Positions 25,549-59,222 of a stretch of DNA of 64,000 nucleotides are shown piece by piece. The notes beneath the pieces are model-generated. The model was not told the DNA's origin. It worked only from the letters and a program-made list of their open reading frames with translations, and searched no databases. How positions within the stretch are numbered: the stretch's first letter is position 1; each line of letters opens with the position of its first letter. The DNA comes from Merluccius polli (Eukaryota > Chordata > Actinopteri > Gadiformes > Merlucciidae), in contig JAOPHQ010002000.1 in the NCBI GenBank assembly GCA_030340625.1, positions 277,001 through 341,000 on the forward strand, read 5' to 3'. The translations under genes and the position numbers were made by a program.

Positions 25549-25756
25549 GGGGGGGTTATATATAGTACAAGCATATAGCTTGTACTATAGCTTAGCTCCG
25601 GTGTGTTATGTGAGGACACAGCGGTCCTGCGTACTCACGCTGCAGCGTGTGGTGAAGCTGGGAGCCGGCTTGCAGCAGACTGTGGTAGCTCTCCATCTCT
25701 CCAGGCCTCTCCTCGGGCTCCGGGTGGCTCTTCCCCTGCATCCAGGCCGGGCCCAT
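111..25756 (-). CDS. mcf2: mcf2 (DBL) Rho guanine-nucleotide exchange factor, 25 exons, C-terminus cut by window edge
   Basis: Encodes a DBL-family exchange factor that loads GTP on Rho/Cdc42-type GTPases at membranes and the actin cytoskeleton. The 25 exons join in a single frame to 2876 nt (958 codons plus 2 nt). Domain order is: Sec14/CRAL-TRIO-like region (about residues 55-210), spectrin-like helices (about 250-505, including LHGHQLAASHHYAL), a basic linker, the DH domain (about 615-800, with LIETERVYVEEL and LLKPVQRITKYQLLLK), and the PH domain (about 807-935, with FKPMQRHLFLYERAL and KFEIWY). The DH and linker sequences match MCF2 better than MCF2L as I recall them, and the neighbour is atp11c, the MCF2 partner in mammals. 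The last exon(s) lie left of base 111. One intron uses a GC donor. An alternative first exon lies at 18967-19032. Confidence 0.93.
717..795 (-). CDS. mcf2: mcf2 exon 24 (PH C-terminal helix)
   Basis: Encodes APTVEVKMAWLNELRRILT and NQQKLLK plus one base, corresponding to human VDVKMTWLKEIRNILLKQQE. Acceptor CTAG, donor GTCCAA. Confidence 0.93.
897..1163. repeat. MITE-like palindromic element
   Basis: Inverted arms at 1024-1079 and 1110-1161 (both containing AGGTGTGCAT and TAAGTAAGGG in opposite senses) and a smaller perfect hairpin at 996-1023 around CACCGG/CCGGTG. The left end carries GAATACTCGATTCTGATTGG, found inverted near 7266-7285, so the two elements are related. Intronic in mcf2. Confidence 0.7.
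1572..1664 (-). CDS. mcf2: mcf2 exon 23 (PH domain)
   Basis: Encodes MTAVGITENVKGDVKKFEIW and YSGREEVYVIQ, matching human VGITEYVKGDNRKFEIWYG. Acceptor GCAG, donor GTAAAC. Confidence 0.97.
1690..2000. repeat. compound CA/CG microsatellite
   Basis: Several (CA)n blocks with CGCACA interruptions separated by short unique pieces; the segment TAACTTTTATG with GGACACA is repeated (1742 and 1848), pointing to local duplication. In the intron after mcf2 exon 22, just upstream of the exon 23 acceptor. Confidence 0.9.
2379..2411. repeat. perfect hairpin, 15-bp arms, 3-nt loop
   Basis: Arms around TTTTTGCGCATT and AATGCGCAAAAA flank the loop ACC. A remnant of a repeat end (GGGGCAGCCCTA) follows at about 2460-2474, so it may be part of a decayed DNA transposon. 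Confidence 0.75.
2568..2789 (-). CDS. mcf2: mcf2 exon 22 (PH domain)
   Basis: Seventy-four codons, including LLQGSFSVWISHKK, ARFKPMQRHLFLYERALLF and PSYSFKHCLK, the first strands of the PH domain. Acceptor CCAG, donor GTTGTT. Confidence 0.98.
2960..3234. repeat. teleost interspersed repeat
   Basis: Starts with GTAAACGGACTGCAATTATA and ACTCAAAGTACTGCAATT, continues through a CACATTCACCC segment, and ends with GGGGATCGAACCAGT and TCTCCTGAGCCACTGCCG. This organisation is a very common dispersed element in fish genomes. A second, truncated left-end copy lies at 58977-59050. Confidence 0.7.
3301..3426 (-). CDS. mcf2: mcf2 exon 21 (end of DH domain)
   Basis: Forty-two codons, including LTAMLDLLKSVNDSMHQIAI. 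Donor GTAGGC. The acceptor TTCAG is preceded by (TG)n instead of an ordinary pyrimidine tract. Confidence 0.97.
3696..3762. repeat. (GT)n microsatellite next to a splice donor
   Basis: About 33 GT units on the plus strand (CA in the mcf2 transcript), starting 11 bp after the exon 20 donor. Confidence 0.95.
3773..3865 (-). CDS. mcf2: mcf2 exon 20 (DH domain, conserved region 3)
   Basis: Includes LDSYLLKPVQRITKYQLLLK, the signature DH helix. Acceptor GCAG; donor GTTGGA, with a CA/GT tract starting about 11 bp inside the intron. Confidence 0.98.
4112..4204 (-). CDS. mcf2: mcf2 exon 19 (DH domain)
   Basis: Thirty-one codons, including KEHFQMYECFCQNKLRSEAL and WRQFSDCSFFQ. Acceptor CCAG, donor GTCTGT, phase 0. 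Confidence 0.95.
4334..4403 (-). CDS. mcf2: mcf2 exon 18 (DH domain)
   Basis: Encodes VFLQDLESCIDTPERVGACF and LER, corresponding to human IFLSSLENCAHAPERVG. Acceptor CCAG, donor GTAAGT. Confidence 0.96.
5845..5960 (-). CDS. mcf2: mcf2 exon 17 (DH domain)
   Basis: Encodes GYRAEMDNPSLCDLLPPIL and KRDILFGNMPEIYNFHS. Acceptor TTAG, donor GTGATG. Carries two bases (AG). Confidence 0.96.
6136..6202 (-). CDS. mcf2: mcf2 exon 16 (DH domain, conserved region 1)
   Basis: Encodes HVLRELIETERVYVEELLSV then LL. The E-T-E-x-x-Y-V pattern is the GTPase-contacting start of DH domains. Acceptor ACAG, donor GTGAGA. Confidence 0.97.
6205..6575. repeat. compound CA microsatellite/minisatellite
   Basis: CA runs interrupted by repeated AGAGAGACACAT units, ending in a pure CA tract (6535-6572). 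It lies directly before the acceptor of mcf2 exon 16. Confidence 0.92.
6674..6759 (-). CDS. mcf2: mcf2 exon 15
   Basis: Encodes IEVMHDYQENRSCVSYSLDG and EESPDLLK plus two bases, corresponding to the human IEVVPDCQEKRSS segment just before the DH domain. Acceptor CCAG, donor GTGAGC. Confidence 0.93.
6906..6982 (-). CDS. mcf2: mcf2 exon 14 (basic linker)
   Basis: Encodes DGLKFSFDLSLPGKRTSRK and TSSSRK. The right half aligns with human GKKTWRQNQSNLK. The acceptor ATAAAG has a weak pyrimidine tract but is the only nearby AG that fits the phase; donor GTGGGG. Confidence 0.8.
7057..7305. repeat. MITE-like element
   Basis: Left part TAGCGAGTCATTATTGCAAA and ATAAACCCCGACAGGGTGAT is shared with the element at 33782-33889. 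The right part CCAATCAGAATCGAGTATTC is shared in inverse with 907-926. Intronic in mcf2. Confidence 0.65.
7466..7521. repeat. (GT)n microsatellite
   Basis: Near-pure GT tract followed by GCATGTGT variants. Intronic. Confidence 0.95.
8299..8835. repeat. 21-bp minisatellite (TAG-rich), about 25 units
   Basis: Degenerate tandem units such as GGGATAGTAGAGCTAGTCGT; an internal marker (CTAGGACTAG) recurs at spacings of 105 and 63 bp, multiples of 21. Because 21 is divisible by three, two frames stay open by chance, giving fake proteins (GIVELVV on plus, STIPTTS on minus). In the intron after mcf2 exon 13. Confidence 0.92.
8993..9167 (-). CDS. mcf2: mcf2 exon 13 (linker before DH)
   Basis: Encodes SQVVKTFEKHGTVQHMIQ, LADKHVRPVQLVVPRPDN and KSPLFSPKH plus one base. 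LADKHVRP is highly conserved in DBL and DBS. Acceptor TCAG, donor GTATGT followed at once by CA repeats. Confidence 0.94.
9735..9926 (-). CDS. mcf2: mcf2 exon 12 (spectrin repeat)
   Basis: Sixty-four codons, including LLANQLVDRFQSKEGALAAL and LRDIERFLEG. Acceptor CCAG, donor GTCAGC. Confidence 0.96.
10214..10281. repeat. (TA)n microsatellite
   Basis: About 34 uninterrupted TA units, 32 bp downstream of the mcf2 exon 11 donor. Confidence 0.97.
10313..10504 (-). CDS. mcf2: mcf2 exon 11 (spectrin repeat)
   Basis: Sixty-four codons, including VILHGHQLAASHHYALAL and QRCNELRHHCDTL, close to human MCF2. Acceptor CTAG, donor GTACGC. A 68-bp (TA)n tract follows 32 bp after the donor. Confidence 0.96.
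10919..11038 (-). CDS. mcf2: mcf2 exon 10 (spectrin-like helix)
   Basis: Forty codons of heptad-like sequence (MEQSLQRLSSQERDV, then AEQALKDLESLDSQAQ). Acceptor TTAG preceded by a short TG tract, donor GTCAGT. Confidence 0.93.
11536..11566. repeat. near-perfect palindrome, 15-bp arms, 1-nt centre
   Basis: TATGTTCCAATCGAC, one G, then its exact reverse complement. It is followed by a short tandem (ACTAGGCAGGAG and variants, 11565-11610). Intronic in mcf2; no family recognised. Confidence 0.9.
12216..12330 (-). CDS. mcf2: mcf2 exon 9 (spectrin-like)
   Basis: Encodes LLAQLRDMEAAFDGFFEKHH and LLQYIQLLRYEKSFQE, matching human VHDMETAFDGFWEKH. Acceptor CAG, donor GTACGA. Confidence 0.95.
12781..12896 (-). 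CDS. mcf2: mcf2 exon 8 (GC donor)
   Basis: Encodes EAIRSVSKEGRHLLSILES and then NEEDGHWDVRLDWDTVQ plus two bases. The donor is AG|GCAAGA. Exon 9 needs two carried bases (AG+G = Arg) to stay in the family frame, while the nearby GTACAG would shift it. This is therefore a GC-AG intron. Confidence 0.88.
13190..13425. repeat. LINE-like 3' tail next to SINE-like fragment
   Basis: CAGGGACAGGGGTTGCAAATT followed by AAATAAACGAGTAAC and short ATAAATA repeats looks like a fish retrotransposon 3' end. It is followed by GGGATCGAACCCAGTACC, a dispersed fish repeat end. A further possible DNA-transposon fragment (GGGTTTCTCAACGGGGCG) continues from 13430. Confidence 0.5.
14574..15104. mobile_element. non-autonomous DNA transposon with terminal inverted repeats, with internal insertion
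   Basis: The left end has GCATTGCTAGACCC and ACTGGGGCACGTGCCCCAGT. The right end has the inverse (GTGCCCCAGTAGAGC and GTCTAGCAACGCCCCTGCC). A second fish repeat (CAGGGCTGGACTGGCCATCG) sits inside at about 14977-15060. No transposase remains. In the intron after mcf2 exon 7. Confidence 0.7.
15636..15657. repeat. poly-C/poly-G run
   Basis: Over 20 consecutive C on the plus strand (G in the transcript), about 40 bp downstream of the mcf2 exon 7 donor. Confidence 0.95.
15696..15845 (-). CDS. mcf2: mcf2 exon 7
   Basis: Fifty codons, including FAVTVKDIAQMLQAFGTELA, nearly identical to the human MCF2 equivalent. Acceptor GCAG, donor GTATTG. Confidence 0.96.
16093..16209 (-). CDS. mcf2: mcf2 exon 6 (Sec14-like)
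   Basis: Thirty-nine codons, including VVMLSSVTDLLHYIDENQL and GGTLDYCHSDWI. Acceptor GTAG, donor GTACGA, phase 0 at both ends. Confidence 0.96.
16772..16891 (-). CDS. mcf2: mcf2 exon 5 (Sec14-like)
   Basis: Forty codons in phase 0, including ASFPGNLHLVLVLRPTSFFQ and FRFSQEDFMLKMP, almost identical to human MCF2. Acceptor CCAG, donor GTAAGG. Confidence 0.96.
16892..18966 (-). other. mcf2 intron upstream of exon 5: no exon seen
   Basis: AT-rich. Contains decayed repeat pieces (ATATTGCGATTTCGATAAT and TTTAGCCCTAG near 17275-17320; GTCGTGCAGCCCTAG near 17787-17801; a CTTAAGCAAGAG-type fish repeat at 17340-17460). Otherwise nothing recognised. Confidence 0.6.
18967..19032 (-). CDS. mcf2: mcf2 alternative first coding exon (inferred)
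   Basis: An ATG at 19032 opens 22 codons (MASRAMTERFLPHRMPRIRR then SP) ending at donor GTAAAA in phase 0, which fits exon 5. The Arg-rich peptide resembles the short alternative N-terminus of human MCF2 (MAEANPRRGKMRFRR), which also joins directly to ASFPGNLHLV. It sits in CpG-rich DNA. Based on position, phase and partial similarity, without transcript evidence. Confidence 0.6.
19033..19330 (-). promoter_or_regulatory. mcf2: CpG-rich candidate internal promoter of mcf2
   Basis: Directly upstream (minus strand) of the alternative first exon. It contains many CpGs and GC boxes (GGCGCC, CCCGCG) plus imperfect GCTGAT repeats, in contrast to the AT-rich introns around it. Supports a second transcription start for a short-N-terminus isoform. 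Confidence 0.5.
19523..19613 (-). CDS. mcf2: mcf2 exon 4 (Sec14-like)
   Basis: Encodes KFIIILDRRLDTWASIK, the conserved ILDRRLDTW block of DBL/DBS proteins. Acceptor CAG, donor GTGAGC. It ends in phase 0, so either this exon or the alternative first exon can join exon 5. Confidence 0.93.
19782..20206. repeat. compound CACACA/CTCT minisatellite
   Basis: Repeated blocks of CACACCATACACACACAC and TCTCACACTCTTTCTC. It produces a long artefactual ORF rich in His, Thr and Leu. Intronic in mcf2. Confidence 0.93.
20287..20413. repeat. polypurine (GA/GGGA)n tract
   Basis: Almost uninterrupted purines on the plus strand, hence pyrimidines in the transcript, about 40 bp after the mcf2 exon 3 donor. 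Confidence 0.93.
20453..20567 (-). CDS. mcf2: mcf2 exon 3 (Sec14-like)
   Basis: Encodes GGRGEDSSVIITLPE and EEALAKVLTYLTLIP, matching the human MCF2 segment around GGRGKDNAWIITFPE. Acceptor TTCAG, donor GTGTGT, two bases carried over. A palindromic element begins only about 30 bp upstream of the acceptor. Confidence 0.9.
20600..21299. mobile_element. 700-bp TTAA-flanked palindromic element (piggyBac-like MITE candidate)
   Basis: Flanked by TTAA at 20596-20599 and 21300-21303. Ends are AGGGCCCCT and AGGGGACCT, an imperfect inverted repeat. Inside are two nested palindromes: arms about 20608-20743 with 20759-20879, and arms about 20874-21045 with 21121-21297 (around 170 bp, nearly identical) with a 75-bp loop. 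No coding sequence. It fills about 80% of the intron between mcf2 exons 2 and 3. Confidence 0.75.
21437..21505 (-). CDS. mcf2: mcf2 exon 2 (start of Sec14-like region)
   Basis: Encodes VTVPVSLTEVGGYIEKQ and then VAYLS. Acceptor TTGCAG, donor GTGAGG, one base carried into exon 3. It leads into the LSGGRG motif typical of DBL/DBS N-termini. An acceptor two bases further in (TGCAGAG) is also possible. Confidence 0.8.
23433..23472. repeat. (CAT)n microsatellite
   Basis: About 13 perfect CAT units. Confidence 0.95.
23645..23997. mobile_element. hAT-type MITE copy 1
   Basis: Ends TAGGGCTGCAAC and GCTGCAGCCCT. Flanked by 8-bp duplications acattcca / acattccc (7 of 8 match). Inner parts contain TAGTCGATTAGTC and its inverse, ATCGACTAATCG. 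The same family recurs in the opposite orientation at 35077-35432. No coding sequence. In mcf2 intron 1. Confidence 0.82.
25501..25555. repeat. (GT)n joined to poly-G
   Basis: About 15 GT units followed by about 22 G, roughly 80 bp downstream of the exon 1 donor on the minus strand (C-run then CA in the transcript). Confidence 0.93.
25639..25756 (-). CDS. mcf2: mcf2 exon 1 (putative first coding exon)
   Basis: Begins with ATG at 25756 (MGPAWM...), encodes 39 codons plus one base (C) and ends at donor GTGAGT. The spare base combines with AG of exon 2 to make Gln, so the phase fits. The frame stays open upstream to at least 25927, and a possible acceptor lies near 25828, so the true start is uncertain. 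Confidence 0.65.
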
Positions 25757-27059
25757 TCCCCTCCCCACCGGTCCTCCTCTTCCTCCTCCTCCTGTCTTCC
25801 CTCCACCACTGGACCAGCCTCTGCTAGCTCTAGCAGACAAGCAGGGGTAGGTGAGTGGGAATGGGGGGGGGGGGGGGCAGGGGGGGGGGTCTAATACCTT
25901 GCCTAGGCCCTCACATCCTCCAGACAAGACTGGCAGGCCTCAAGTAGCAGAACTGATCTGCCTCCGTTGGGGGGGCTGCTTTTATTTCTCCCTTAGTCAC
26001 CTTCTGCTGCATAGAGTCCCCCCTCAGTGGCCAAGTTACTAATAATAGTCCAGAGGAGGATGAGCCGTCCTCCTCATAGAGGCATGGGCTCAGTGATTCT
26101 TCAGCCCGTCTTCTGCAGGACACAACAGGAGTTGCGAAGAGGAGGAGGAGGAGGAGGAGGAGGGGTCCGTTGACAGAGTCCCGTTGTGAGCCGCAGAGCC
26201 GACTTCAGTGAGCAGCAGCGGCAGGCCACTTGAAAACAAACACGGCTCCATCTGTCCACTGCTGTCTGCCTCTCTCCCTCGCCCCTCCCTCTCCCTCTCT
26301 CTCTCTCCCTGAGCTTTTGGTGCGTCAGCTCTGCACTGTGCATGGCTCACAAGGATCTCTGGATCTGAACCGCCGCCAAATCCCTCCCAACCTCAGTCAG
26401 AACCTTTAGCTCACACACTTTAAACTCTGCTCCCATTCCCCACCACTGGGTGACCTAAAACAAACTCTGTCCAGGACTATATGTTCCCCCCAGCCTCCTC
26501 CTCCTCCTGTTCCTGACTTGTTGGAACAACTTCACAAAACGGAGATATACATGCACATGTATAACCAGAAATGTGCCAAGGAATATCTGAACGCATCTAT
26601 TGTAGCACTATCGAGAAGTAACCGTCTATTGTTCTCTTGAACACTCTCAACCAACAACTTATCCTCCGGCCATTGCCACACAACAAACCCTATTGAAACA
26701 GTGAGTAAAATGAAAGGGTGTCATTGTGTAAATATTGGTAGAGGGAGCATTTCTGATAGCTGCATTTCTGCACGCTCCCACACAGCTTCGCCCACGACCG
26801 CTTTTGAATGGATCCGAAGTCATTGACAAAGGGACTACAGTGGAGCGTAATACACATGTAACATGCATATTCTGAAAACATCGCCGGGCAGACCATGGAG
26901 TGACTTAGTGGGTGTTGTTGTGACTTGGTTGGGTTCCTAAACGCCATGGCAAGCAGCAGTGAACTCAACAGCACATAGAGCTGCTGATCCTTCTTAGCCT
27001 TTATGCCATCTCATTATTGCACAACATACACAGACAGACAGACACACACAAAATCGTTA
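25757..27059 (-). promoter_or_regulatory. mcf2: atp11c-mcf2 spacer with probable distal mcf2 promoter and 5'UTR
   Basis: About 1.3 kb between the likely atp11c poly(A) site and the first mcf2 ATG. The 25757-26400 part is rich in purine/pyrimidine tracts (GAGGAG, CTCTCCCT) and GC, with no in-frame stop down to 25927. The rest shows no recognised exon. No TATA box was identified. The promoter assignment rests on position only. Confidence 0.4.
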
Positions 27060-27076
27060 TTTTCAAAACATTATGC

Positions 27077-27082
27077 TTTATT
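27077..27082 (-). terminator. atp11c: candidate poly(A) signal of atp11c
   Basis: Reads AATAAA on the minus strand, followed by GCATAATGTTTTGAAAAT. It lies in the right place to end atp11c about 1.3 kb before the mcf2 start. Confidence 0.5.
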
Positions 27083-28194
27083 ACAGAAACTCTGGTATTG
27101 AACATACTGGTCATAAAGAGGTACATTCAGCTTGAAGGTTGAGTGTGGAGGCTGTGGACCCAACAGGCCAGAGGTGGGGAAGGGGTTCCCCCCCCCCCCC
27201 CCAGGGTGTGGGGACAGGTAGGGACTTTACCACTACACCACCCCACCACACACCCACACCCACCCACACACACAAACACACACACACACACGCACGCACA
27301 CATCCTCTCAAAAGACCCAGCCTCCCGTGCTTTCTTTGTTTTTTTTGACGATTTCATTATAGAAAAGTGGCTGAAAAAAGGTTGCATTAAAAATACAATC
27401 CGTATTTCTCCTTTGTTTTTTTTCATTTAGTCAAGCAAAAACATTAGAATCCAGGATTTGTTTCTTTTAAGCATTGAAAATATCATCTCTGGTATCTGGT
27501 TTAAAGGTTTGTTTGTCATCCAAGCAGGCAGCCCCCCCCCCCCCCCCCCCAGACATGGTGCAGTCTGCGGGGGGGGGGCATGCATACACCAGAGTAGAGG
27601 GTAATGTAACCTCTCTGGACACTAACGTTACTTACAGTAGCTCTCCCGTTAACAAGCTCCCCGAAGAAAAACTAAAATCCATTCAATAGAAATTAGGTTC
27701 TTAAAAAGATGACTATTTAAAAAAAAAAAAAAAAATCCCATTTAAGAACAAAAAGTAAATTTTCTTTCTTTTTTTAAAACGCCAAATCGGCATCAGAGGC
27801 TTGTTCTTGTTCTCAGACTTGATTGCACGTGCCTGGCTGGTACGGAGGCCTCCTGTGTACAATACAAGTCAAGGTATACAGTCACTGTGGTATATCCACA
27901 GGGAACCAGTGGCACCGGCGTGTTGGACGGTCGATCCAACACGACAGGAAGTAAACAACACGATCGTCGCCTCGTTGACATGTCTTGGAGCCGTCAGAAG
28001 ACACACACACACAGATGGGTCAAACGAGAGCATGGCAGCACGTCAGTGGGCCATGAGAGAGGAGTCGTCTTCCATTTCCGGGTTAATGCGCTCAGAGAGT
28101 TAAATGGGGTGAAAAATTAATAATAATAACCAATGACACATTTGGGATAGTTGAGAGGACTGTGAATAGGGCGGCTGTGGACCGCCGCATTTGT

Positions 28195-28197
<3 letters not shown>

Positions 28198-28236
<39 letters not shown>
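28198..28236. repeat. (CA)n microsatellite in probable 3'UTR
   Basis: About 19 CA units (GT in the transcript) within the inferred atp11c 3'UTR. Confidence 0.93.
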
Positions 28237-28238
<2 letters not shown>

Positions 28239-31200
28239 GAATTGGCAGAAACAGTCAAGGTCACAATGCCAATTCTTCTCCACAATAAAAAAAACCCCAC
28301 GACAAACCAAAAATCATGTAATAAAAATATAAGAATTTGTGAGTGAAATCTCGCTTAAATAAATATGACAAATAGATAGATTTCATGTTTGAATTTCATG
28401 TTTGAAAAGAAAAACGAAAAAACAAACCATATACTATAATCAATATAATAGCATCTCTAAAAGTGATTAAAATCATGGCATGGAATGGAATGTATGAAGC
28501 GCTAAACGCTACTAGTTAGCTGGGAAGGGACAGAGAAGGTTACCAACGGTTAACGGTTTCCAATTACTACTCTTGGCTGGCCACTCGTTTTAACCTGTAT
28601 ATAGATATGGCTGAAGCTGAATGGTTGCGTAGCATGTGTGTGAGGGGAGAAGGAGGTATATGCCTCACAGTGGCATTCACTTCAGTACAATGACCTGGTG
28701 GAGAGCAGACGAGAAAGCTTGGAGACCCATCTCCAAGCTCCTGCTAACCCTTCCAAACAAACAGTGGCAAAACTACACAGCTAATGGACCGTGCGAATAT
28801 ATACTTTAAGCTTTTTAGTGCATTTATACATGTATCAAGAATGCATGTGTGTGAGAGGACATTGTGCGCAAGCATGTGTTGTCTATCTATGTGATTTGTG
28901 TCTATGTGTGCACGGGCAAGTCACATGGCCCTCGGCAGCTAGTTTCAGCGGGGAAACTCCACTGGCCTCCATAGTGCAGATTTTGGTGAAAATACTATTT
29001 CTACGAGGTTCAAGTCATCTTGTCCGCTTGCATACAACACAGCATGCGGTATGCATGTGGACACTCAAATCTACTCTATATATGCACTTTCGTAACGCAC
29101 GAGTGCGTTACGCTAGCTTAGATAGAGGGCATTATACATGCCTTTTGCGTCACTCGTCTTAATTTTTGGCTTTGAGCTTAAACTATCGTACATCTCTAAG
29201 GTATATACAGTGCAGCAGATATATTTAATCATCTTGTCTAAAACTGGGACCTCTTAAATTACATTTTTGCTGAGATTGGAAGATTTAGGTCAAGCTCAAA
29301 GCACCAAACCGTTACCGACGTTAGAAACCTTGGCACACACTTCAGACCCCAGGATATGGTTTAAAATCTCAGTTAAGAAGATCGGTCTGGTTTTTCTTTA
29401 TGCTGCCCTTTACTGAACTGTCGGTACAACCGCCATTCACATACAGGAACAATATTTCACCTGCAAAAATACAACTTTGGAATGGAACAAAAATATACAT
29501 GTATATAGAGTTGATAGTGCATAAACATTTAAAAGTGGAGGGAAAAAGCAAAACAACTGGCGAAAGTGGCAGTTTTATGTAATGAGATATGGTAGACACA
29601 AAAAAAAGGAATATCCTTGCAGAACGTGACTAGAGCAACACGGGTTTGGACACGAGTAGTTCAAGTGAGGTTCTGTTGCTGCAGAGGAACCGCTGTTAGG
29701 CCCGTGGAGCTTCGAAGAAGATGCACAACGTGGATTTTAAAAAAAGGAAAGAAAAAAGGAAACGGATGACGGGCATGCATTTTTTCAGAGTAGGTAGTCA
29801 GCCCATTTCATTTTCTTTAAAGTCGTCAAAACAAAAAAAAAGCAAGGGTAGGGTAGGGTGGGTTGGGGGGCAATTGCAGCTTTGCAGGACATGCTGGGGG
29901 GGGCAGAGGGGGAGGACGGGAGGGAGGGCAGGGGGGGACACAGCACCAGCAGGTCCAACCCCACCTACCACTGGACGCCTCTCAACTCCCCCCTCCCTCC
30001 TTAGAACAGTTTCTCTTTTACTTTACTTGTGTGGTTTTCAGTCTCTTTTACAAGATCAGGCAAGATGGCAGACGACGGGTCCTGACTACAGTGAGGTCCT
30101 GAAAGGGTCCCGTTGTTGTTCTTCTTCTTGTACTACTTCGTGGCCTCTGCTACTCGCCCTCCTTAAGATGTTTGTAGGATAGCGGTGTAACAGCTGCAAT
30201 CTGGGGAGGAAAGCACACAGGCACAGATAGGATTTTACCTCCTGGATCTGTAACATATAGACAAGATACAAGCCGTTTAAATTACCCCTGATTGCAAAAT
30301 CACCAGTGATATATGGCATTCACCCGTTTTATGATCACAGAACATGCATCATCCCGACACCACAGACCCAACCACAAATCAAGTAATGATTACTGATTTT
30401 TGTCAAATACAGACGTTCTGTATTTCCACCCAAGGTTTGTCTAACCCCTCAGGCCTTACCTCACACTGCGAACGGACCATAAGTTTTTACCTGAATGTAT
30501 GTGGAAGGCAGTTCTCTGAAAGCTATAGGGTGGACAGAAAAGCAGGTTTAAACAGTTGTATGTACTTTGGCTCTGACATAACCATTTGCATTTAGTTTGC
30601 CTCCCCTCCTCAAACCCACAACATTTCAGCAAGAGATGGGTTAAAGCAAAGCAGCAGTCTCTGTAATGGGGCAGCAGTCTCTGTAATTGGGCAGCATTCA
30701 ACACATGGCTTCCCAGCATGCAGTAGGTTAAGCTTGAACATCACAAACGCACATTTAGAGGAGAAAATAAAGGTTTCAGTACAAAATTATTAAACCACGC
30801 ACACAACGAACAGCACAACCACCATGATTACAGCAAGGCTACCAACCAACACAGATTGACCAATCATGTTTGCTCTCACATTGTACCAGGAAGCAAGCAG
30901 AGCAAAAAGTAATAAAACAATCAAACACTCACACACCTACACACATTACCCTAAATAGACACAAGACGCCAGTACTATAAATGTTTGTAATTCTGATTGT
31001 CGAGGGGAAAAAAACACAATTTTTAATTAAAAAGCACATGCAAACGACATTATGAGTAGGTACATTTAAAAGCTCGGCTGAAGGAGCATCCATCATTCTG
31101 CTCAATTGTTTTAAAAATGTTTTTTTTTAATATTGGCCCAGACATGGAGTTTGAAAAGGACGTAGTGCGTCCTTGTAGTGCGTTCACAACTGTATTCCGT

Positions 31201-31366
31201 AAACTTGACGGAAAATGCATCTCTTCAGCCGCACCACAGTGGGTTTGCTTAGACAGCACAGGGGGACACAAAGCCCGCCCACCATAGGAGGGTATGCACT
31301 CAGGACTTCTAGAGTCACTACCGGCTTCAGAGAACGGGGGCCTCTGGAGTCATCGGAGGGGGGTAG

Positions 31367-31420
31367 AGAGGGGGGGGGGGGGGGGGGACAAGAGGCGAGA
31401 GGGGCGGGCGGGGGGGGGTC
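31367..31420 (-). repeat. atp11c: C-rich tract just after the atp11c stop
   Basis: On the transcript strand a run of C with few interruptions starts about 43 nt after the stop at 31463. C-rich 3'UTR elements are known binding sites of PCBP/hnRNP K proteins; function here is inferred only. Confidence 0.7.
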
Positions 31421-31462
31421 TTTGATTAACTTAGTGTGGCCTGGAGGTGGGCCGGTACCTGT

Positions 31463-58961
<27,499 letters not shown>

Positions 58962-58976
58962 CTGGGAGAACAAACG

Positions 58977-59050
58977 GTAAATGGACTGCATTTATATGGC
59001 GCTCTTCAGACTCAAAGCGCATTACAATTTGTGCCTCACATCCACACAAG
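58977..59050. repeat. truncated teleost interspersed repeat
   Basis: GTAAATGGACTGCATTTATA, TGGCGCTCTTCAGACTCAAA and GCGCATTACAATTTGTGCCT: left end of the family at 2960-3234. It stops 14-16 bp from the exon 2 acceptor of atp11c. Confidence 0.75.
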
Positions 59051-59089
59051 GTTTCAACAAGGCAGGGGCATGGATAGGCAGAGAGGGAC

Positions 59090-59222
59090 ATGGGAAGAGG
59101 GAGGGAGGGAAGGAGGGAGGGGGAGAAGGAGAAGGGGAGAGAGGGAGAGGGATAAAGAGAGGAAGAGAGGAAAAGAGGGAAAGGGATGGAGAAAGGGAAA
59201 GAGGAGGGAGGGAGGAAGGGGG
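59090..59222. repeat. purine-rich (GGGA/GAAA) tract
   Basis: About 130 bp nearly all A/G on the plus strand. Not coding. Confidence 0.9.

Larger units (their letters stand above)
21506..25638 (-). other. mcf2: mcf2 intron 1: no exon seen
   Basis: About 4.1 kb of mostly AT-rich DNA with several repeats: (GA)n at 22080-22107, dispersed fish repeat pieces at 22760-23060 (GGTTCGATCCCAAATGTCTG; CCTTTTGGCTGGGAGTCAAA), a (CAT)n tract, a hAT-type MITE, and a GT/G tract near 25500. No convincing exon. Confidence 0.6.
27060..31462 (-). other. atp11c: probable long atp11c 3'UTR (about 4.4 kb)
   Basis: No exon of either gene is recognised here on either strand. From the stop at 31463 downstream, the first minus-strand AATAAA I found is at 27082-27077. 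The stretch has a C-rich tract just after the stop (31367-31420), a CA repeat (28198-28236), homopolymer runs and otherwise AT-rich unique DNA. The UTR extent is inferred; an upstream ATTAAA near 29223 could give a shorter form. Confidence 0.5.

Noticed and set aside
111..25756. Gene identity as mcf2l (DBS) instead of mcf2
   Set aside because: PH and linker segments (VGITENVKGD, GTELAETEL) and the atp11c neighbour favour MCF2. A formal phylogeny was not possible, so a small doubt remains.
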